The notes: generated by a model from the sequence alone, not told the origin. Numbered from the stretch's first letter, positions 1-10,680 are shown. The stretch: 64,000 bases of DNA from Protopterus annectens (GCF_019279795.1 NC_056731.1:866811982-866875981), one strand, 5' to 3'. Translations and numbers: made by a program.

Positions 1-612
1 AGACTCAATTGAGACAGTGCAACACAATTTTAATGATGCTCAGTTCACTCATATGAAATGTTATTGGTCTACCAGACTTGCAAAAAAAGCAAAGGGTTAT
101 AGCCTATATAATGAGGAGTGGAACACTAATTGCTCTCCTACAGAAGGCCCATTTAAATGAATCTGAACACATAATGTATTAAGGACTTTAGGATGGATGG
201 GTACTATGCAGGAGTAAATAATAAGTGAAAAAGAAGGGCATAAATTCTTATAAAACATAGGGAACAATTTCAGACAGCTGACTGACTAAAGACATATGGA
301 AGATTTGGAACAGCAAAAGGATGGTGGAAGGGCGTAAGAATCACGATGGCAACCACACATCTACCACCTACGATCACAACACATGATGTTAATATCATTG
401 GCAAGAATTCTCGCATTTCAGTCGGGTAACCTATTTATAATGGGATATTGGAATTTAGTCGCTAATACAGTGGATGTAACAGGTGGTCTGAGACAACTGA
501 AAGTACAAAAGGGAGGTACTCATCCTGCACAAATACAGTAAAACATTTGGCCTGATAGATGCAACTCAAATCATTGGAACTATAAAAGAATAAATGTTCT
601 ATTCATCTAGAC
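1..612 (+). pseudogene. L1/Tx1-clade LINE ORF2, piece 1 (endonuclease end)
   Basis: This is the first of three pieces of one old LINE. From about 428 the + strand reads NLFIMGYWNLVANTVDVTGG and then LRQLKVQKGGTHPAQIQ. After a stop and a frame change it continues LIDATQIIGTIKE up to the hAT insertion. The pattern (strand, GxWN motif, then a conserved tail) matches the apurinic-type endonuclease of L1-clade ORF2, which nicks the target DNA. The usual GDWN is degraded to GYWN. The reading continues at 3168 with RLDRVCI and VISDQVPVEL, where functional relatives have the catalytic SDH. Bases 1-427 are probably the same element but I cannot read them clearly. The copy is dead from stops and frameshifts. 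Confidence 0.6.
605..612. repeat. 8-bp target-site duplication of the hAT element, left copy
   Basis: ATCTAGAC lies directly before the hAT terminal repeat and is repeated exactly at 3160-3167. It fits the nTCTAGAn preference known for vertebrate hAT insertions. Confidence 0.9.
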
Positions 613-3159
613 CAGGGGTGGGCAAACTTTTTGATTCGTGGGCCACATTGAGTTCTAACATTTGACAAAGGGGCCGGAACAGGAGCAGATAGATGGCATG
701 CTTTGAAAACATCACCTCATTGGGGGAAAAATACACATCTTGGGATATGGAGAAAAACATGTGCTTTAATTTCCAATGAAAATGAAGAAAAGCATTACAA
801 TAAAATCTCTGACTTCGAAATGAGTCTTTAAACACTGAAAATCAAATAAATGACCATTTTATTTTAAAGCACTGAAAGTTCTGTTATCCTTCAGGATATC
901 ACCATCACTCTCCTCCTGACTGTCTTTTTTTTCAAAAATGGTAGGAGATGCAGATTTACTTGTCCTGTTCCTTTTATTCAATTTGTTTCCCGGTGCCAAA
1001 AGTCAACAACGACCAGTGCAAGGACGAAACAGTTGCAGCAAGTCAGTCTGTGAAGCGTTATATTTGATCTGCGCGCACTGTTTATTTTAACAATGTGCGC
1101 ATCACGGAGACACACACATTTTAATGGGAGCAGTGTTGTTGGTCTCCTTTTTTAGCCAGCGCATCAAAGTCTGGAGTTAGTTTTGTTGTGGCGATTCTAA
1201 GGATGGATCTGAGGTGTAGGTCTGTTAACTTGGATCTGTGGCTGGCTTTGTTGATGTTCATGACGCTGAAGGTCTGTTCACACACGAAGGTAGAGCCGAA
1301 CAAAGCCAACATCATCTGCGCTTTTCGCCTTAGATTTGGAAACGCGGCATCATTGAGTGAAGCATAGAAGTCATTTAGTTTCAGAGAGCTGAACTTCTCT
1401 TTTAAGGCAGGGTCGGACTGAAGGTCGATCAGTTCGAGCTGAAGCAGAGCTGTTTCGGGGTCTTGTGACAGAGGAAAGGCCACCAATTGAAGTGACTTGT
1501 CAATTTTGTCGAAATCCAAAAACCGATGGCAGAATTCTCCATGCAGTGCATCCAGTGACTCACTGTATTTCTTTACTTTTGCTCCGGCTTCTTTCAGCGT
1601 GGCTATTCTAGGAAAATGAGTGAATGACTTGTTCAAAATCTGCCTGGAGAATAAAGCCAGCTTGGATTTGAAGGCTTTCACATTTGTGTACATGTCATGC
1701 ACAAACTGCTCCTTCCCCTGCAGTTTCACGTTGAGCTCATTCAAGTGTGAAAATACGTCCGTAGCAAACGCAAAGTCACACATCCAGCTCTTGTTGCTCA
1801 GCTCAGGAAATTCATCAGTCTTCCCCTGCCACTCCAAAAACACGCCAATCTCCTCTTTGAGCTCCCACACTCGTTGAAACACTTTGCCCAAACTCAACCA
1901 GCGGACACGGGAGTGATAAAGCAGGTCCTGGTGATCCGCATCAGTTTCCTCCAGGAATGCAATGAATTGACTGTGCTGAAGTCCCCGTGCGCGTATGAAG
2001 TTGACTAGTTTCACCACAGGATTCACAACATGATTCAGCTGTAACACCGATTTACATAGAGATTCCTGGTGGATGATGCAGTGGAGGAAAATGACATCCT
2101 GGTCAGGGTTTTCATCTTTCACTTTATTCTGGATTCTCCTCAGCAGGCCAACATTTTTTCCCGTTAAATTCGGAGATCCATCTGTGGTGACGTTAACAAG
2201 CTTACTCCAGGGAAGCTTCATGTTTTCGATGGCAGCAGACACCCGTTCAAACAAGTCCTCTCCCAGTGTTTGTCCTTTCAGAGACTCCATTGTCAAAAAC
2301 TCCTCCGTTATTTCAAAAGTTTCGTTGATTCCTCGGATAAAAATGAGGAGCTGAGCAGTGTCTTTGACATAGTTGCTTTCATCCAGTGCTAAAGAATAAA
2401 AAGTGAATGACTTCGACATTTTTGTTTAATCTGCTGGTGATATCTTCATCTATTAGTTCCACACGGCGAGTCACTGTCCGCCGTGATAAGCTGATTTTCT
2501 CAAATTTGTCTTTGGTCTCCGGGCACAAAATACCTGCTGTCTCTGCCATACATTCTTTTAAAAACTCGCCCTCAGACAGTGGTTGGCTGGCCTTTGCTAT
2601 TTTGAATGAAAGCATAAAACTGGCCTTGGTACTTGACTCTTGAATGGCAGTTTGACGGTGAAAAAAACTTTGCTGAGCCTTCAAATTAGCTGCCACCTTC
2701 TCAGCAGCAGCTTCCCGTTCTTTTGTTGAGAGCTTGCTAGCATAATTAGCGTGCTTTGTGGCAAAGTGACGGCTAATATAATACTCTTTAAAAACCGCCA
2801 CAGTTTCTTGGCATATCAGGCAAACAGCAGATCGGTGTTCAGTGAAAAAATATTTAGTTGTCCACTCCTTATTGAACACTCGACATTCTCTGTCCACTTT
2901 CCTTTTCTTGGGTCCGCTCATCTTCATAGAGGGGCGGTGGGTCAAAGGGTAAAGTGCAAACGTGGAGTAATAGGCCTACGCTTCACCTCAACAAAGCCAA
3001 TATATCTAGAGTGCGCCATCTAGTGAGGAAACATCAGAATTGCAGGGGAAATAAAACATTAACAAGGTTAATTTATTAAATTTTTTCAAGTTTGGCGGGC
3101 CGAATCAAAACGTTTAACGGGCCGCATGTGGCCCCCGGGCCGTAGTTTGCCCATGCCTG
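613..3159 (-). mobile_element. hAT DNA transposon, complete ends, broken transposase
   Basis: A 2547-bp element with short imperfect terminal inverted repeats. It starts CAGGGGTGGGCAAAC, and the reverse complement of its end starts CAGGCATGGGCAAAC. Both ends continue into GGGCC-rich sequence typical of hAT elements. The 8-bp duplication ATCTAGAC flanks it exactly (605-612 and 3160-3167). It encodes one transposase on the - strand. It interrupts the LINE endonuclease reading frame, so it is younger than that LINE. Complete ends and an exact duplication make the boundaries secure. The transposase carries at least one frameshift, so this copy would need a transposase supplied from elsewhere to move. 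Confidence 0.95.
1121..2945 (-). pseudogene. hAT transposase (ZBED5/GTF2IRD2-like family), frameshifted
   Basis: It would cut and paste the hAT element in the nucleus. Two - strand reading frames overlap. 2945-2379 (188 aa) is the N-terminal part, with a basic PKKRKV run that looks like a nuclear localisation signal and a BED-type zinc finger (CLIC, then RHFATKH). 2419-1121 (432 aa) is the catalytic and dimerisation part. Visible hAT landmarks are LALDES and TTDGSPNLTG, which carry the first two acidic catalytic residues; CEQTFS, which carries the catalytic Glu; and the C-terminal hATC dimerisation region near FGSTFVCEQ. The frame slips once, in the run of A residues near 2420. Otherwise about 600 residues are open. 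Domesticated relatives exist in vertebrates, but complete transposon ends and the broken frame argue for a plain transposon copy. Confidence 0.9.
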
Positions 3160-3167
3160 ATCTAGAC
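3160..3167. repeat. 8-bp target-site duplication of the hAT element, right copy
   Basis: ATCTAGAC, identical to 605-612 and directly after the terminal repeat that ends at 3159. Confidence 0.9.
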
Positions 3168-4288
3168 ATTGTACAGGGGTGTGAGATTAGACAGAGTTTG
3201 TATAAAAAAGGAACATAAATATACAGTTGGGAAAATAAACACTCATCCAATAGTAATTTCAGATCAAGTGCCAGTAGAGCTAACAGTAAAACTTCAATTC
3301 AAACCTTGCAGAGAGGCAGTGGCACTGTCTTATCTATCTTTAAAAAGAAAATTATCCAGGGATTGGCTCCACAAAACTATACATGAAGGGTTAAAACAAA
3401 ACAGCAGTGAGTTATTAGAATAACTGGGACAGATGCAATGAAAAATTAAAAATCCAAATAGTGAGCAAAGCACAAAATATTTGGAACAATTCAAAAGGAA
3501 AATATAATGGCAAGGGAAAAACTGAAAAAAAACTTCAACAAATGCAACTTCAGGCAGACTCGTCAACATTATCGATGGGCTGGCTACCTGACGCTAAGAA
3601 ATTAACGGTTATTTCGATAAAATAAATGACAGGAGGCTGCCCTTAAATTAAGATACTTTGAAAATAGCTCAGAATTGTCAAAAATGTTGGCATTGAGACT
3701 CTGGCAACAAAGGGTTCATGCTAATATAGTTAAAGTGAAGTACCCCAGCACATGTGAAATGGTTACAGAATTTCAGAAAATGGAACACATATTGGTTGAA
3801 TATTAACTCTTTAGGACTAAGGGCACATCCCAAGACATACTGGCCTATATCAATAAGCTAAAGCTTCCATGGTTATCAGCTGAAGAAGGGAAAAATTCTA
3901 TTTGATCCCATTACAGAGGTGAAATAGTGGATACTGTTCAGGCCCTTAAAACAAAGAAGCCCCTCATTCTAATGGGATTTCCCTAGAAATGTGGAAAGAA
4001 GAAGAAGAAAAACTAATAATAAAAATATGGTTGCAGTTATTTAATGATATTTTACAGGGGGAGGAGTTTCCTCCTCCCGGAAAGAAGCTGTCATAGAAGC
4101 CAGAGAAAGATCATATATTACCAGAGTTCTACAGACCTATATCAATCCTAAGCCATCATTGTAAGGTCTTTGTTGCAGCTATACTGGCCAGAAGACTTGG
4201 GGAAATAATAGAGAAATTAATAAACAATGATCAGTGTGGTTTTGTAAACGGTTGACAACCATTTGATAGTATACAGAAAACGCTTAAT
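3168..4288 (+). pseudogene. L1/Tx1-clade LINE ORF2, piece 2 (endonuclease C-terminus, linker, reverse transcriptase start)
   Basis: Continues the LINE interrupted at 612. Readable stretches in order are RLDRVCI, KYTVGKINTHPIVISDQ and VELTVKLQFKPCREA. These are the end of the endonuclease and the start of the linker. Further on come an RT-approach segment with IVDTVQALKTKKP, then EFYRPISILSHHCKVF and NNDQCGFVNG. The last two correspond to the conserved L1 RT motifs around FRPISL and DQxGFxxG. Many stops and frame changes are present (for example near 3422, 3803 and 3904). The sequence stops at the left end of the DIRS element and resumes at about 10259. Family assignment rests on motif order only. 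Confidence 0.75.
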
Positions 4289-4431
4289 CTGAAGTAGTTT
4301 ACTTTATTTGTCTTCAACCTGTGGGATTCCGGATCCGTATCGGATCCAAGCCAGCAATCTCCATAGCATCTGCTCCAAACTCCTCCCCTTACCCATAATA
4401 CACCTCCACTACCTTCCAACCCCCAGATCTC
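4289..4431 (+). repeat. DIRS copy 1 left inverted terminal repeat
   Basis: Begins around CTGAAGTAGTTTACTT and runs through GGATCCGTATCGGATCC to CCAACCCCCAGATC. Its reverse complement recurs at about 10085-10256 with scattered differences. Confidence 0.9.
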
Positions 4432-4721
4432 ATTTGCCGCAGCTAGCTGAAGCATTGCAATCTCCAGAGCTCCAAGTAGTAAGTGGGTATCAAAGCTTTT
4501 AGAAGCCTTTTTTCTCTATAACTTTCAGGATAGTGATTAGTGTAGGCTCCCTTTTCCTCCCCTCGCTTGGTGCGTCGTGTGTTTGAACTTGAGTTGTTTA
4601 GCTCAGTTTAGCGTAGTTGGTAGTGTACTTGCTTCCCCTGACTCCTCAGTGTGTTCTGTGTGTGAGTGTGGTGAGTGGTTTTCAGTGGGAAAATAACCTA
4701 CCTCTTTTCCCTCTTGTCTAA

Positions 4722-7015
4722 ATGGCTGATAAGCCAGTGTTTAAAAGATGGACTGAGTGTGGCCATAAGTTGTCCCCAGCAGATGGCCACACTCTTTGTG
4801 TAATGTGCTTTGGTGTGTTCTATCTCAGTACTCTATATGCATGGGTTTTAACCTGCGTGCAGTCAAGGACAGGAAGGCTAAGTTGTCCCTGAAAGGCCTT
4901 CTTCCCACTTCTGAGGCAGTTGCCTCGTCCTCGGCTTCAGTCACAGTGGCTGCTGTGGCCGCCTCTTCTCTTTCTCTTGCCCTTGCTTCTCCTTCCTCCC
5001 AGGCTAGGACTCAACCTCCTGTTTCAAAGCCTGTGGAAGTAGAGCGGAAAAGGGGCAGAGAGAAGGAGAGGGACAAAATCCAGGACTGAGAAACATAAGA
5101 GGTCCCCAGACCTCCCTTCACCTGCTAAGAGTCATAGGATCCGTGACTCCCCTTGGCTCCGTTCTCAGAGGTTTTCCCTGGAGCCAGAGGAGACACACTT
5201 TACATCTAGGGCCTCAGTGCTCTGACCTGCAAGGTCAGAGTCCGTGGCCTCATCGAGGTCCACGCAGTCCTTATCGAAAGTCGACGGATAAAATGATGAG
5301 GAGGTCCATTCGTACTCCGATCCAAATGGGGGTCTTGCCAGCCCCCCCTCCCTCATGAGGGGGGAGCTCGCTTCCCTTTTTTTACACCGATTTCTCCTTC
5401 TCCAGTCTGTCCAGCGGGTTCGGAGTACTCTGATCAGAGGATGGCTTTAGTCAGGGGGTTTGCGCTGATAGTACCTGCTTCCTCGACGCCGACAGCTGCC
5501 TGGAGTGTGTTGGATCCGACCAGAGCTTAGGTGTCGGATCTGAGGGAGTGGAACTTTATTCATCAGCTCCGCCTTTGGCCAAGTCCCCTCCCTCGGAGCT
5601 CTGTCCACTTCAGGCCCAGCTCCGATTCTCGCAGAACCGAGGAGGCCGGCTTTCTTATTGGTTCCACAGGAGGTTCATTCTCCCTCGGCGTTCGACGTGG
5701 TAGAAAGGGTTCTCTCTGCTGGATCGAGACCCCTGACTATCCCCCCCGGGTTCCGCTCTGACCCCCTCGGCTCTTTCTACAAATGCCATAATTTTACGAG
5801 AGGGACAACCCGTGCTCGAGGAGCCCCATACGGTTCCCCCTGAGGAACAAGTGGCTTGTAAGTTCTCCCCGGAGAGCCCCACCAGAGATGTGCCTCACAA
5901 GCATACTTGTAAGAGGAGGCACTTGGACTCCCCTGAGTCCCTCACTGAGGATACAAATTTGGATGAAGGGGAAGGTTCCCCCAGGTCACCTCCCGAGGAA
6001 GTCTCCTTTGGAGACATCATGGAAGTCCTTCACCAACGAGGAGGTTGGTCCACTCCCAAACCTTCCTCTGAGTCCGTGTTCCTGGAGGCTTTCAGCATTG
6101 GCCCATCTAATTCCTGGGTGTCCCCTCCCGCAGATCCCTTGATGGACCTGGTCACCTCGCTGGCTTGGAAGGAGCCAGACACTGTGGAACCAATTCCCAA
6201 AAGGCCTGACAAGATCTTGAGTCCACCTTCGGATAGGCCAGCATGGATCAAGGGCTCCCCTGTAGACGCTATGATGGTAGCAACAGCCACAAAGCAGGAA
6301 CTATCCCAGAAGAGCTCCTCAGTTCATCTTCCTGACTGAGTCGCGGATGATGGACCGCTTATGGAAGCGGGTTTACGCTTCAGCTACCTTTTGTATTAGG
6401 GAGCTGAACTACCTGGCCCACGTCATGAGACTCCAGCGCAACCTGGTCAAGCTGCTGGCAGAGTCTCTCCCCACGTCTATGTCGCAGGAGGACAGGGACT
6501 CGTTCTCTGCAAAGATGGCCACTTTGAAAGCAGTCTCCAACATGTCCCTGCGACTCCTTGCACATGCTACTGAAGCAGCGGCTAGGGCGGCTGGGTCCGG
6601 CTATGTCAATTTTCAGAACCTTTCAAGGTGTCCTTTGCCAGTGCCCCTTATGATGGCTCTACTCTTTGGTAAGACCATCAAAGAGACTTTAGTCCAGAGT
6701 GAAAAGGACGGGAAGACACTGTCTGCCGTCGGAATCCACTTCTCGAACCCTCAAAGGTCCTTTTCCCAGAATCAGAGAGGGCAAAAGAAGATGTGTTTCC
6801 GAAATCACAATATTCCTGGAACACTCTGGACTCTTCTTCTTCCCCCAGAGGCAAAGGGGGACAGAATGGATGCTGGCCAGAGGCAGAGGGGTCCGAGGAA
6901 TTTTGGGTCTCAAACCTTTCTTGGACAGGCCCGGACAAGCAACCCTGAAGGGTGGCCCAACTGCTCTACTCTAGAGGCAGTTGGAGGACGATTGTCCTTG
7001 CACCTGGCAGCATGA
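4722..7015 (+). pseudogene. DIRS copy 1 gag-like ORF1, broken
   Basis: The structural (gag-like) gene of the DIRS element. The ATG at 4722 opens MADKPVFKRWTECGHKL, followed by DGHTLCVMCFG, a Cys/His arrangement like the zinc-binding N-terminus of vertebrate DIRS ORF1. The frame shifts near 4830 and again several times. Open stretches are 4796-5089, 5812-6339 (175 aa, rich in Pro, Ser and acidic residues) and 6347-7015 (222 aa). The last holds the conserved C-terminal part, including LAHATEAAARAAG, ALLFGKTIKETLVQSEKDGK and FSNPQRSFSQNQRGQ. It overlaps the start of the reverse transcriptase region, as in relatives. The protein would coat the RNA intermediate; this copy cannot make it intact. 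Confidence 0.75.
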
Positions 7016-7039
7016 GAGTTCATAAAATCAAACCGCTGG

Positions 7040-7776
7040 GTGCTTCAGATCATATCCAGAGGATACTCTGTCCTCTTTGTGGGTCCTCCCAAATCTTCCA
7101 AACACCTCCCAGATGTACCACCCACACAAAGAGAGGCAGCAGCACAGGAAATTTCCAAGCTGCTAGGAAAACGAGTAATCGAAACTGTCCCCCCAGATCA
7201 GTCCAGATCGGGCTTCTACTCCAGGTTCTTTTTGGTGCCAAAGAAAATGGGGGGAATTAAGGCCCATTCTGGACCTATCTACCCCGGACCTGTCAGTTGA
7301 TAAAGAAAAATTCCAGATGGTCACACTACAGTCCATCACGCCGTACCTGCAAGAGAGCACCTGGATGTGCTCATTAGACCTCCAGGAGGCTTACTATCAC
7401 ATAAAGATGCACAGAAGCTCCAGGAGGTTCCTCCGCTTCCGGCTAGGAGTCAATCATTACCAGTTTCGAGCCCTACCCTTTGATCTCACCACAGCCCCGA
7501 GTGTTCACCAAAGTGATGGCAGTGGTAGTGGCTCACCTGAGGCTTCAGGGGATTCAGCTCTATCCGTACCTGGACGATTGGCTCCTCACTGCTCCCACCA
7601 GGCGTCTACTCTCTCAAACCAGGGATTATTTCTTAAACCTTGCCCTACTTTTGGGGATCACAATCAACGCATCCAAATCACTTCCAAATCCTCTCCAGGT
7701 GATAAGATTACATTGGGGCAAGGATAGATACATTACAGTGCAAATTTTTCCTGACCTCGGAGAGTACAAAACCTGA
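7040..7776 (+). pseudogene. DIRS copy 1 reverse transcriptase, frameshifted
   Basis: The polymerase part of DIRS pol. In order, in three frames: ISRGYSVLFVGPPKSSK; EISKLLGKRVIETVPP and GFYSRFFLVPKKMGG (RT finger region); SLDLQEAYYHIKMH (motif A with the catalytic Asp); HYQFRALPFDLTTAP; and GIQLYPYLDDWLLTAPTRR (motif C with the YLDD catalytic pair). Frame changes occur near 7270-7320 and 7495. Both catalytic aspartate motifs survive, so the copy died by frameshift rather than by active-site loss. The DIRS identity follows from the neighbouring recombinase and the end structure. Confidence 0.9.
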
Positions 7777-7997
7777 GGATGCATGCCTCTCTAAACTACC
7801 ATTCTCATCTTCCATCAGCAGAATCAGTGCTGAGGGCCTTGGGTTTAATGGCGGTGACCATAACGCTTCTCCTGTGCTCCCAATTACATATGAGAATTCT
7901 TCAGTAGAAACTAGCTGTACAATGGTCCCTGTTGGAACTTCCATTGTCATATCCAGTACAACTCAGTCAAGACTGATGGTCGTCCCTTCTATGGTGG

Positions 7998-8690
7998 ATG
8001 TGTTCTCCGGACATTTTGGAGGGAAGACTCTTTGTTTCAGTCCCTGCCCAAGTCACAGTGACCACGGATGCCTCCCAACTCGGGTGGGGGGGCATTGTTT
8101 GGGCAGGACAGTCCAAGCCCTGTGGTCCCCCTGTAGAGACCAGCTTGCACAAAAACGTTCTAAAGATGAGGGCGGTCCTTTTATCGTTGCAGGCCCATCC
8201 TGCCTTTCTTCCTCTGGGAACCATTGCAATTCAGTCAGACAACATGTCAGTGGTCTGGTATATCAACAAACAGGGAGGGACCAGGTCTTACCCCCTTTGT
8301 CGCGAGGTGATGAGAGTGTGGGAATGGGCGATCTACACCAGTCGTTTTCTCATCACAGTGCACATTCCGGGACGGTACAACATTCTAGCGGACGGGTTAA
8401 GTCGGACTATTCTGATGCCTTACGAGTGGTGTCTGAATCTTTCAGTAGCAGGGCAGATCTTCCTGGAGTGGGGTCAGCCTTGCTGCAATCTATTTGCATC
8501 TCCTTCCAACACGAAGTGGAGTGAGTTTTTCACTCTGAACCTCCTACTGGGGAAATCCCCCAGAGATGCTCTAGTCCATGCTTGGTCTTCCAGTCTTCTG
8601 TATGCTTACCCTCCAGTACGTCTTATTCAGAGGTTTCTACAGAAAGCTCATCGACTGTGGAGCAAAGTGATCCTCATTGCCCTGTTTTGA
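7998..8690 (+). pseudogene. DIRS copy 1 RNase H plus methyltransferase-like region
   Basis: An open 230-aa stretch. The RNase H part reads QVTVTTDASQLGWGGIVW (first catalytic Asp), then LKMRAVLLSLQAH, IQSDNMSVVWYINKQGGTRS (another catalytic Asp) and HIPGRYNILADGLSR (last Asp). At the second catalytic position relatives have Glu (LExRA), but here it is Lys (LKMRA), so the nuclease is probably inactive. After it come CCNLFASPSN, the YAYPPVRLIQRFLQK stretch and VILIALF, the region called methyltransferase-like in DIRS descriptions. I see no classic methyltransferase motif and rely on position. The frame stops at 8690, about 100 bases before the recombinase. Confidence 0.88.
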
Positions 8691-8795
8691 CCTCACCAGG
8701 TATGGTTTCTCTTCCTTTGATCTCACCTTCTGGCTCCGGATTTCACACCCATCGGGGGTTCCTCATCCGAACCCGGACAGTTTGAAGCTCACAGC

Positions 8796-9836
8796 TTGGC
8801 TGCTCCAGTTCCCATGATCACTAGGACTCCGGGATTATCCTCGTCAGTTAGGTCTATTCTGGTGGCTGCTCATAAGTCTTCAACCAGGAAGGTTTATCGC
8901 AGTAAATGGAAACGCTTTTCCTTTTGGGCCTCTCAGAGGAGTTTAGACCCCTTCACGGCTCCTATTTCTGCCATTCTTGATTTTCTAGCTGATATTTTTC
9001 AACAAGGAGCTAGTTCTTCTACTGTCAAGGTTCAATTGGCTGCCATTTCTCATTTTTATGTGGGTGAGAATTCTGCCTCTCTAGCCGCCTCCAGACTGTG
9101 TAAAGCCTTTATCAAAGGGACTTTTCTATTACGCCCCCCTGTCAAGGATCCTGTTCCCCTGTGGGACCTTACTATGATTCTTCAAGCTCTGGTTGCTCTG
9201 CCTTTTGAACTGACTGCAACCACAGATATAAAATTCTTATCTTGGAAAACAGCATTTCTGGTTGCTATTACCTCTGCTAAAAGGGTTTCAGAACTGCAGG
9301 CATTGTCTGTCAAAGTTCCTTATATGATTTTCCACAAAGATAGGGTTTCCCTTCGGACCAATCCATCCTTTCTTCCCAAGGTGGCATCACCAGTTAATAT
9401 CAATCAAACCATCAATTTACCAGTTTTCTTTCCTAATTTTGCTAACAAAATGGAATACAAACTCCATTTGCTGGATGTTCGTAGATTCTATTTACACAGG
9501 ATAAAAAAATTTCTGTAAATCCGATAAACTGTATCATTCTATAAACCCTTTTTGGGAAAACCTATCTCCAAGGTCACTATTGCTAGGTAGATTTCTTCAT
9601 GCATCCTTCAGGTCTAGAAAGACAGAGGCATGTCTCCTCCGGGTTGGGTGAAAGCTCATTCCACTGGGTCCATGGCTACGTCTGCGGCCTTTTGGTCTAG
9701 AGTCTCTTTGGATGATATTTGTTCTGCAGCTACTTGGTCCTCATCTCATACATTTATTTCTCATTACAAATTGGATTTGACTTCTAGAAGGAGAGCATCC
9801 TTTGGTTCCACGATGCTCCGGATCATCCTTCCATGA
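8796..9836 (+). pseudogene. DIRS copy 1 tyrosine recombinase, catalytic Arg lost
   Basis: The recombinase that joins the circular DIRS DNA to the chromosome. The N-terminal core-binding part runs from 8796: AAHKSSTRKVYRSKWKRF, ADIFQQGASSSTVKVQLAAI. Box I follows with TSAKRVSELQAL, which holds the first catalytic Arg, and then FHKDRVSLRTNPSFLPK. The frame ends at 9518 and resumes at 9630 with the C-terminal half: KAHSTGSMATSAAFWS and FISHYKLD, the last carrying the catalytic Tyr. The box II HxxR reads HSTG, so its Arg is replaced by Gly (GGG for AGG). The second DIRS copy in this window keeps HSTR there. The recombinase is therefore dead twice over, by frameshift and by active-site loss. Confidence 0.92.
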
Positions 9837-9884
9837 GGGCCACCCAGGAGTTTAATAGTTGGGGACTTTGTCCCACAGGTTGAA

Positions 9885-9985
9885 GACCAAATGAAGTAAA
9901 CTACTTCAGATAAAGAAGTTATGTACTCACCATAACATTCCATCTGAGTAGTTCTACTTCATTTGTCTTCAACCATCCCTCCCTC
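9885..9985 (+). repeat. DIRS copy 1 internal complementary region
   Basis: Reads AAATGAAGTAAACTACTTCA, the complement of the left terminus, and runs straight into AAGTTATGTACTCACCATAA and TCTACTTCATTTGTCTTCAA, the complement of the right terminus. DIRS elements use such a region as a template to complete and circularise their DNA. It lies just downstream of the recombinase stop, as expected. Confidence 0.9.
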
Positions 9986-10084
9986 CTTCCCCCGGACATT
10001 GGCATGTGAACAGCCTGCGGGCTGCAGTTCTAGGTCATAAGTATTTTTCAAGTCGGGTTAGTATAAGGATCAGCAAACTCGATC

Positions 10085-10256
10085 TGGGGGTTGGAAGGTA
10101 GTGGAGGTGTATTATGGGTAAGGGGAGGAGCTTGGATCTCGGCGCAGATGCTAGTGAGATTGCCGGCTCGGATCCGATATGGATCCGGTATCCCACAGGT
10201 TGAAGACAAATGAAGTAGAACTACTCAGATGGAACGTTATGATGAGTACATAACTT
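10085..10256 (-). repeat. DIRS copy 1 right inverted terminal repeat
   Basis: Inverted partner of 4289-4431. It contains GATCTGGGGGTTGGAAGG, GGATCCGATATGGATCC and CAAATGAAGTAGAACTACTC. It extends past the left repeat by a short tail ending near ATGAGTACATAACTTC; that tail is copied in the internal region. Confidence 0.9.
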
Positions 10257-10680
10257 CTTTTTTTTTACAAAGAGACTGCAAAGACTCCACTGATTCTTTT
10301 GGGGCTTGATGCTAAGAAAGTTGTTGACACAGTTTCCTGGTCATTCTTATTTAAAACAATAGAATACTTTGTTTCCAAAGAAATCGATAAATCTCATTCT
10401 TAGGCTGTATCAGAGAGCGGTTGAGAGAATTAAGTTAAATGGAGGACTCTGTGCAATGGTTGAGCTAACAAGAGGAACTAAGTAAGGATGCCCACTCACT
10501 CTGCTGTTCACCATATGTTTGGAACCACTAGCCCAAAAAAAAAAAGACAAATCTAGGTTAGCAGGCTGTAGATGGGGTTAGAGAAGACTCAAGATTGCTT
10601 TATTTACTGGCAATGTAATGTTATAGTTCACCAACCCCAAAACTGAGATACTGGCTAGGATTCAATAAAGCTTGCACAGA
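10257..10680 (+). pseudogene. L1/Tx1-clade LINE ORF2, piece 3 (central reverse transcriptase)
   Basis: Resumes the LINE frame cut at 4288. Readable parts with frame changes are ILLGLDAKKVVDTVSWSFLF (RT motif A, LDAxKxFDxVxW), FKTIEYF, then a variable stretch through TRGTK and the CPLSPLLF-like region near 10490. The degraded YADD region near 10610 reads NVML.FTNPKTEILARIQ, where the catalytic Asp pair is gone. No LINE sequence is recognisable after about 10680, so the 3' part is missing or too decayed. Confidence 0.75.

Larger units (their letters stand above)
4289..10256 (+). mobile_element. DIRS tyrosine-recombinase retrotransposon, copy 1
   Basis: A nearly full-length DIRS element of about 6 kb inserted in the RT region of the L1-clade LINE. 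It has inverted terminal repeats of roughly 145-170 bp (4289-4431 and about 10085-10256) and an internal complementary region (about 9885-9985) that matches the complements of both ends joined together. Its gene order is gag, reverse transcriptase, RNase H with the adjoining methyltransferase-like region, and tyrosine recombinase, all on the + strand. This order and end structure define DIRS1-type elements, which are thought to integrate a circular DNA through the recombinase rather than an integrase. Exact outer ends are uncertain by a few bases because flanking T runs blur the right end. Every reading frame is damaged. Confidence 0.93.

Noticed and set aside
1620..2354. Plus-strand open frames opposite the hAT transposase
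   Set aside because: They are antisense shadows of the transposase on the minus strand, which has clear family motifs.
4289..10256. Classification as a retrovirus or LTR (Gypsy-type) element
   Set aside because: No protease, integrase or direct long terminal repeats; termini are inverted and a tyrosine recombinase is present.
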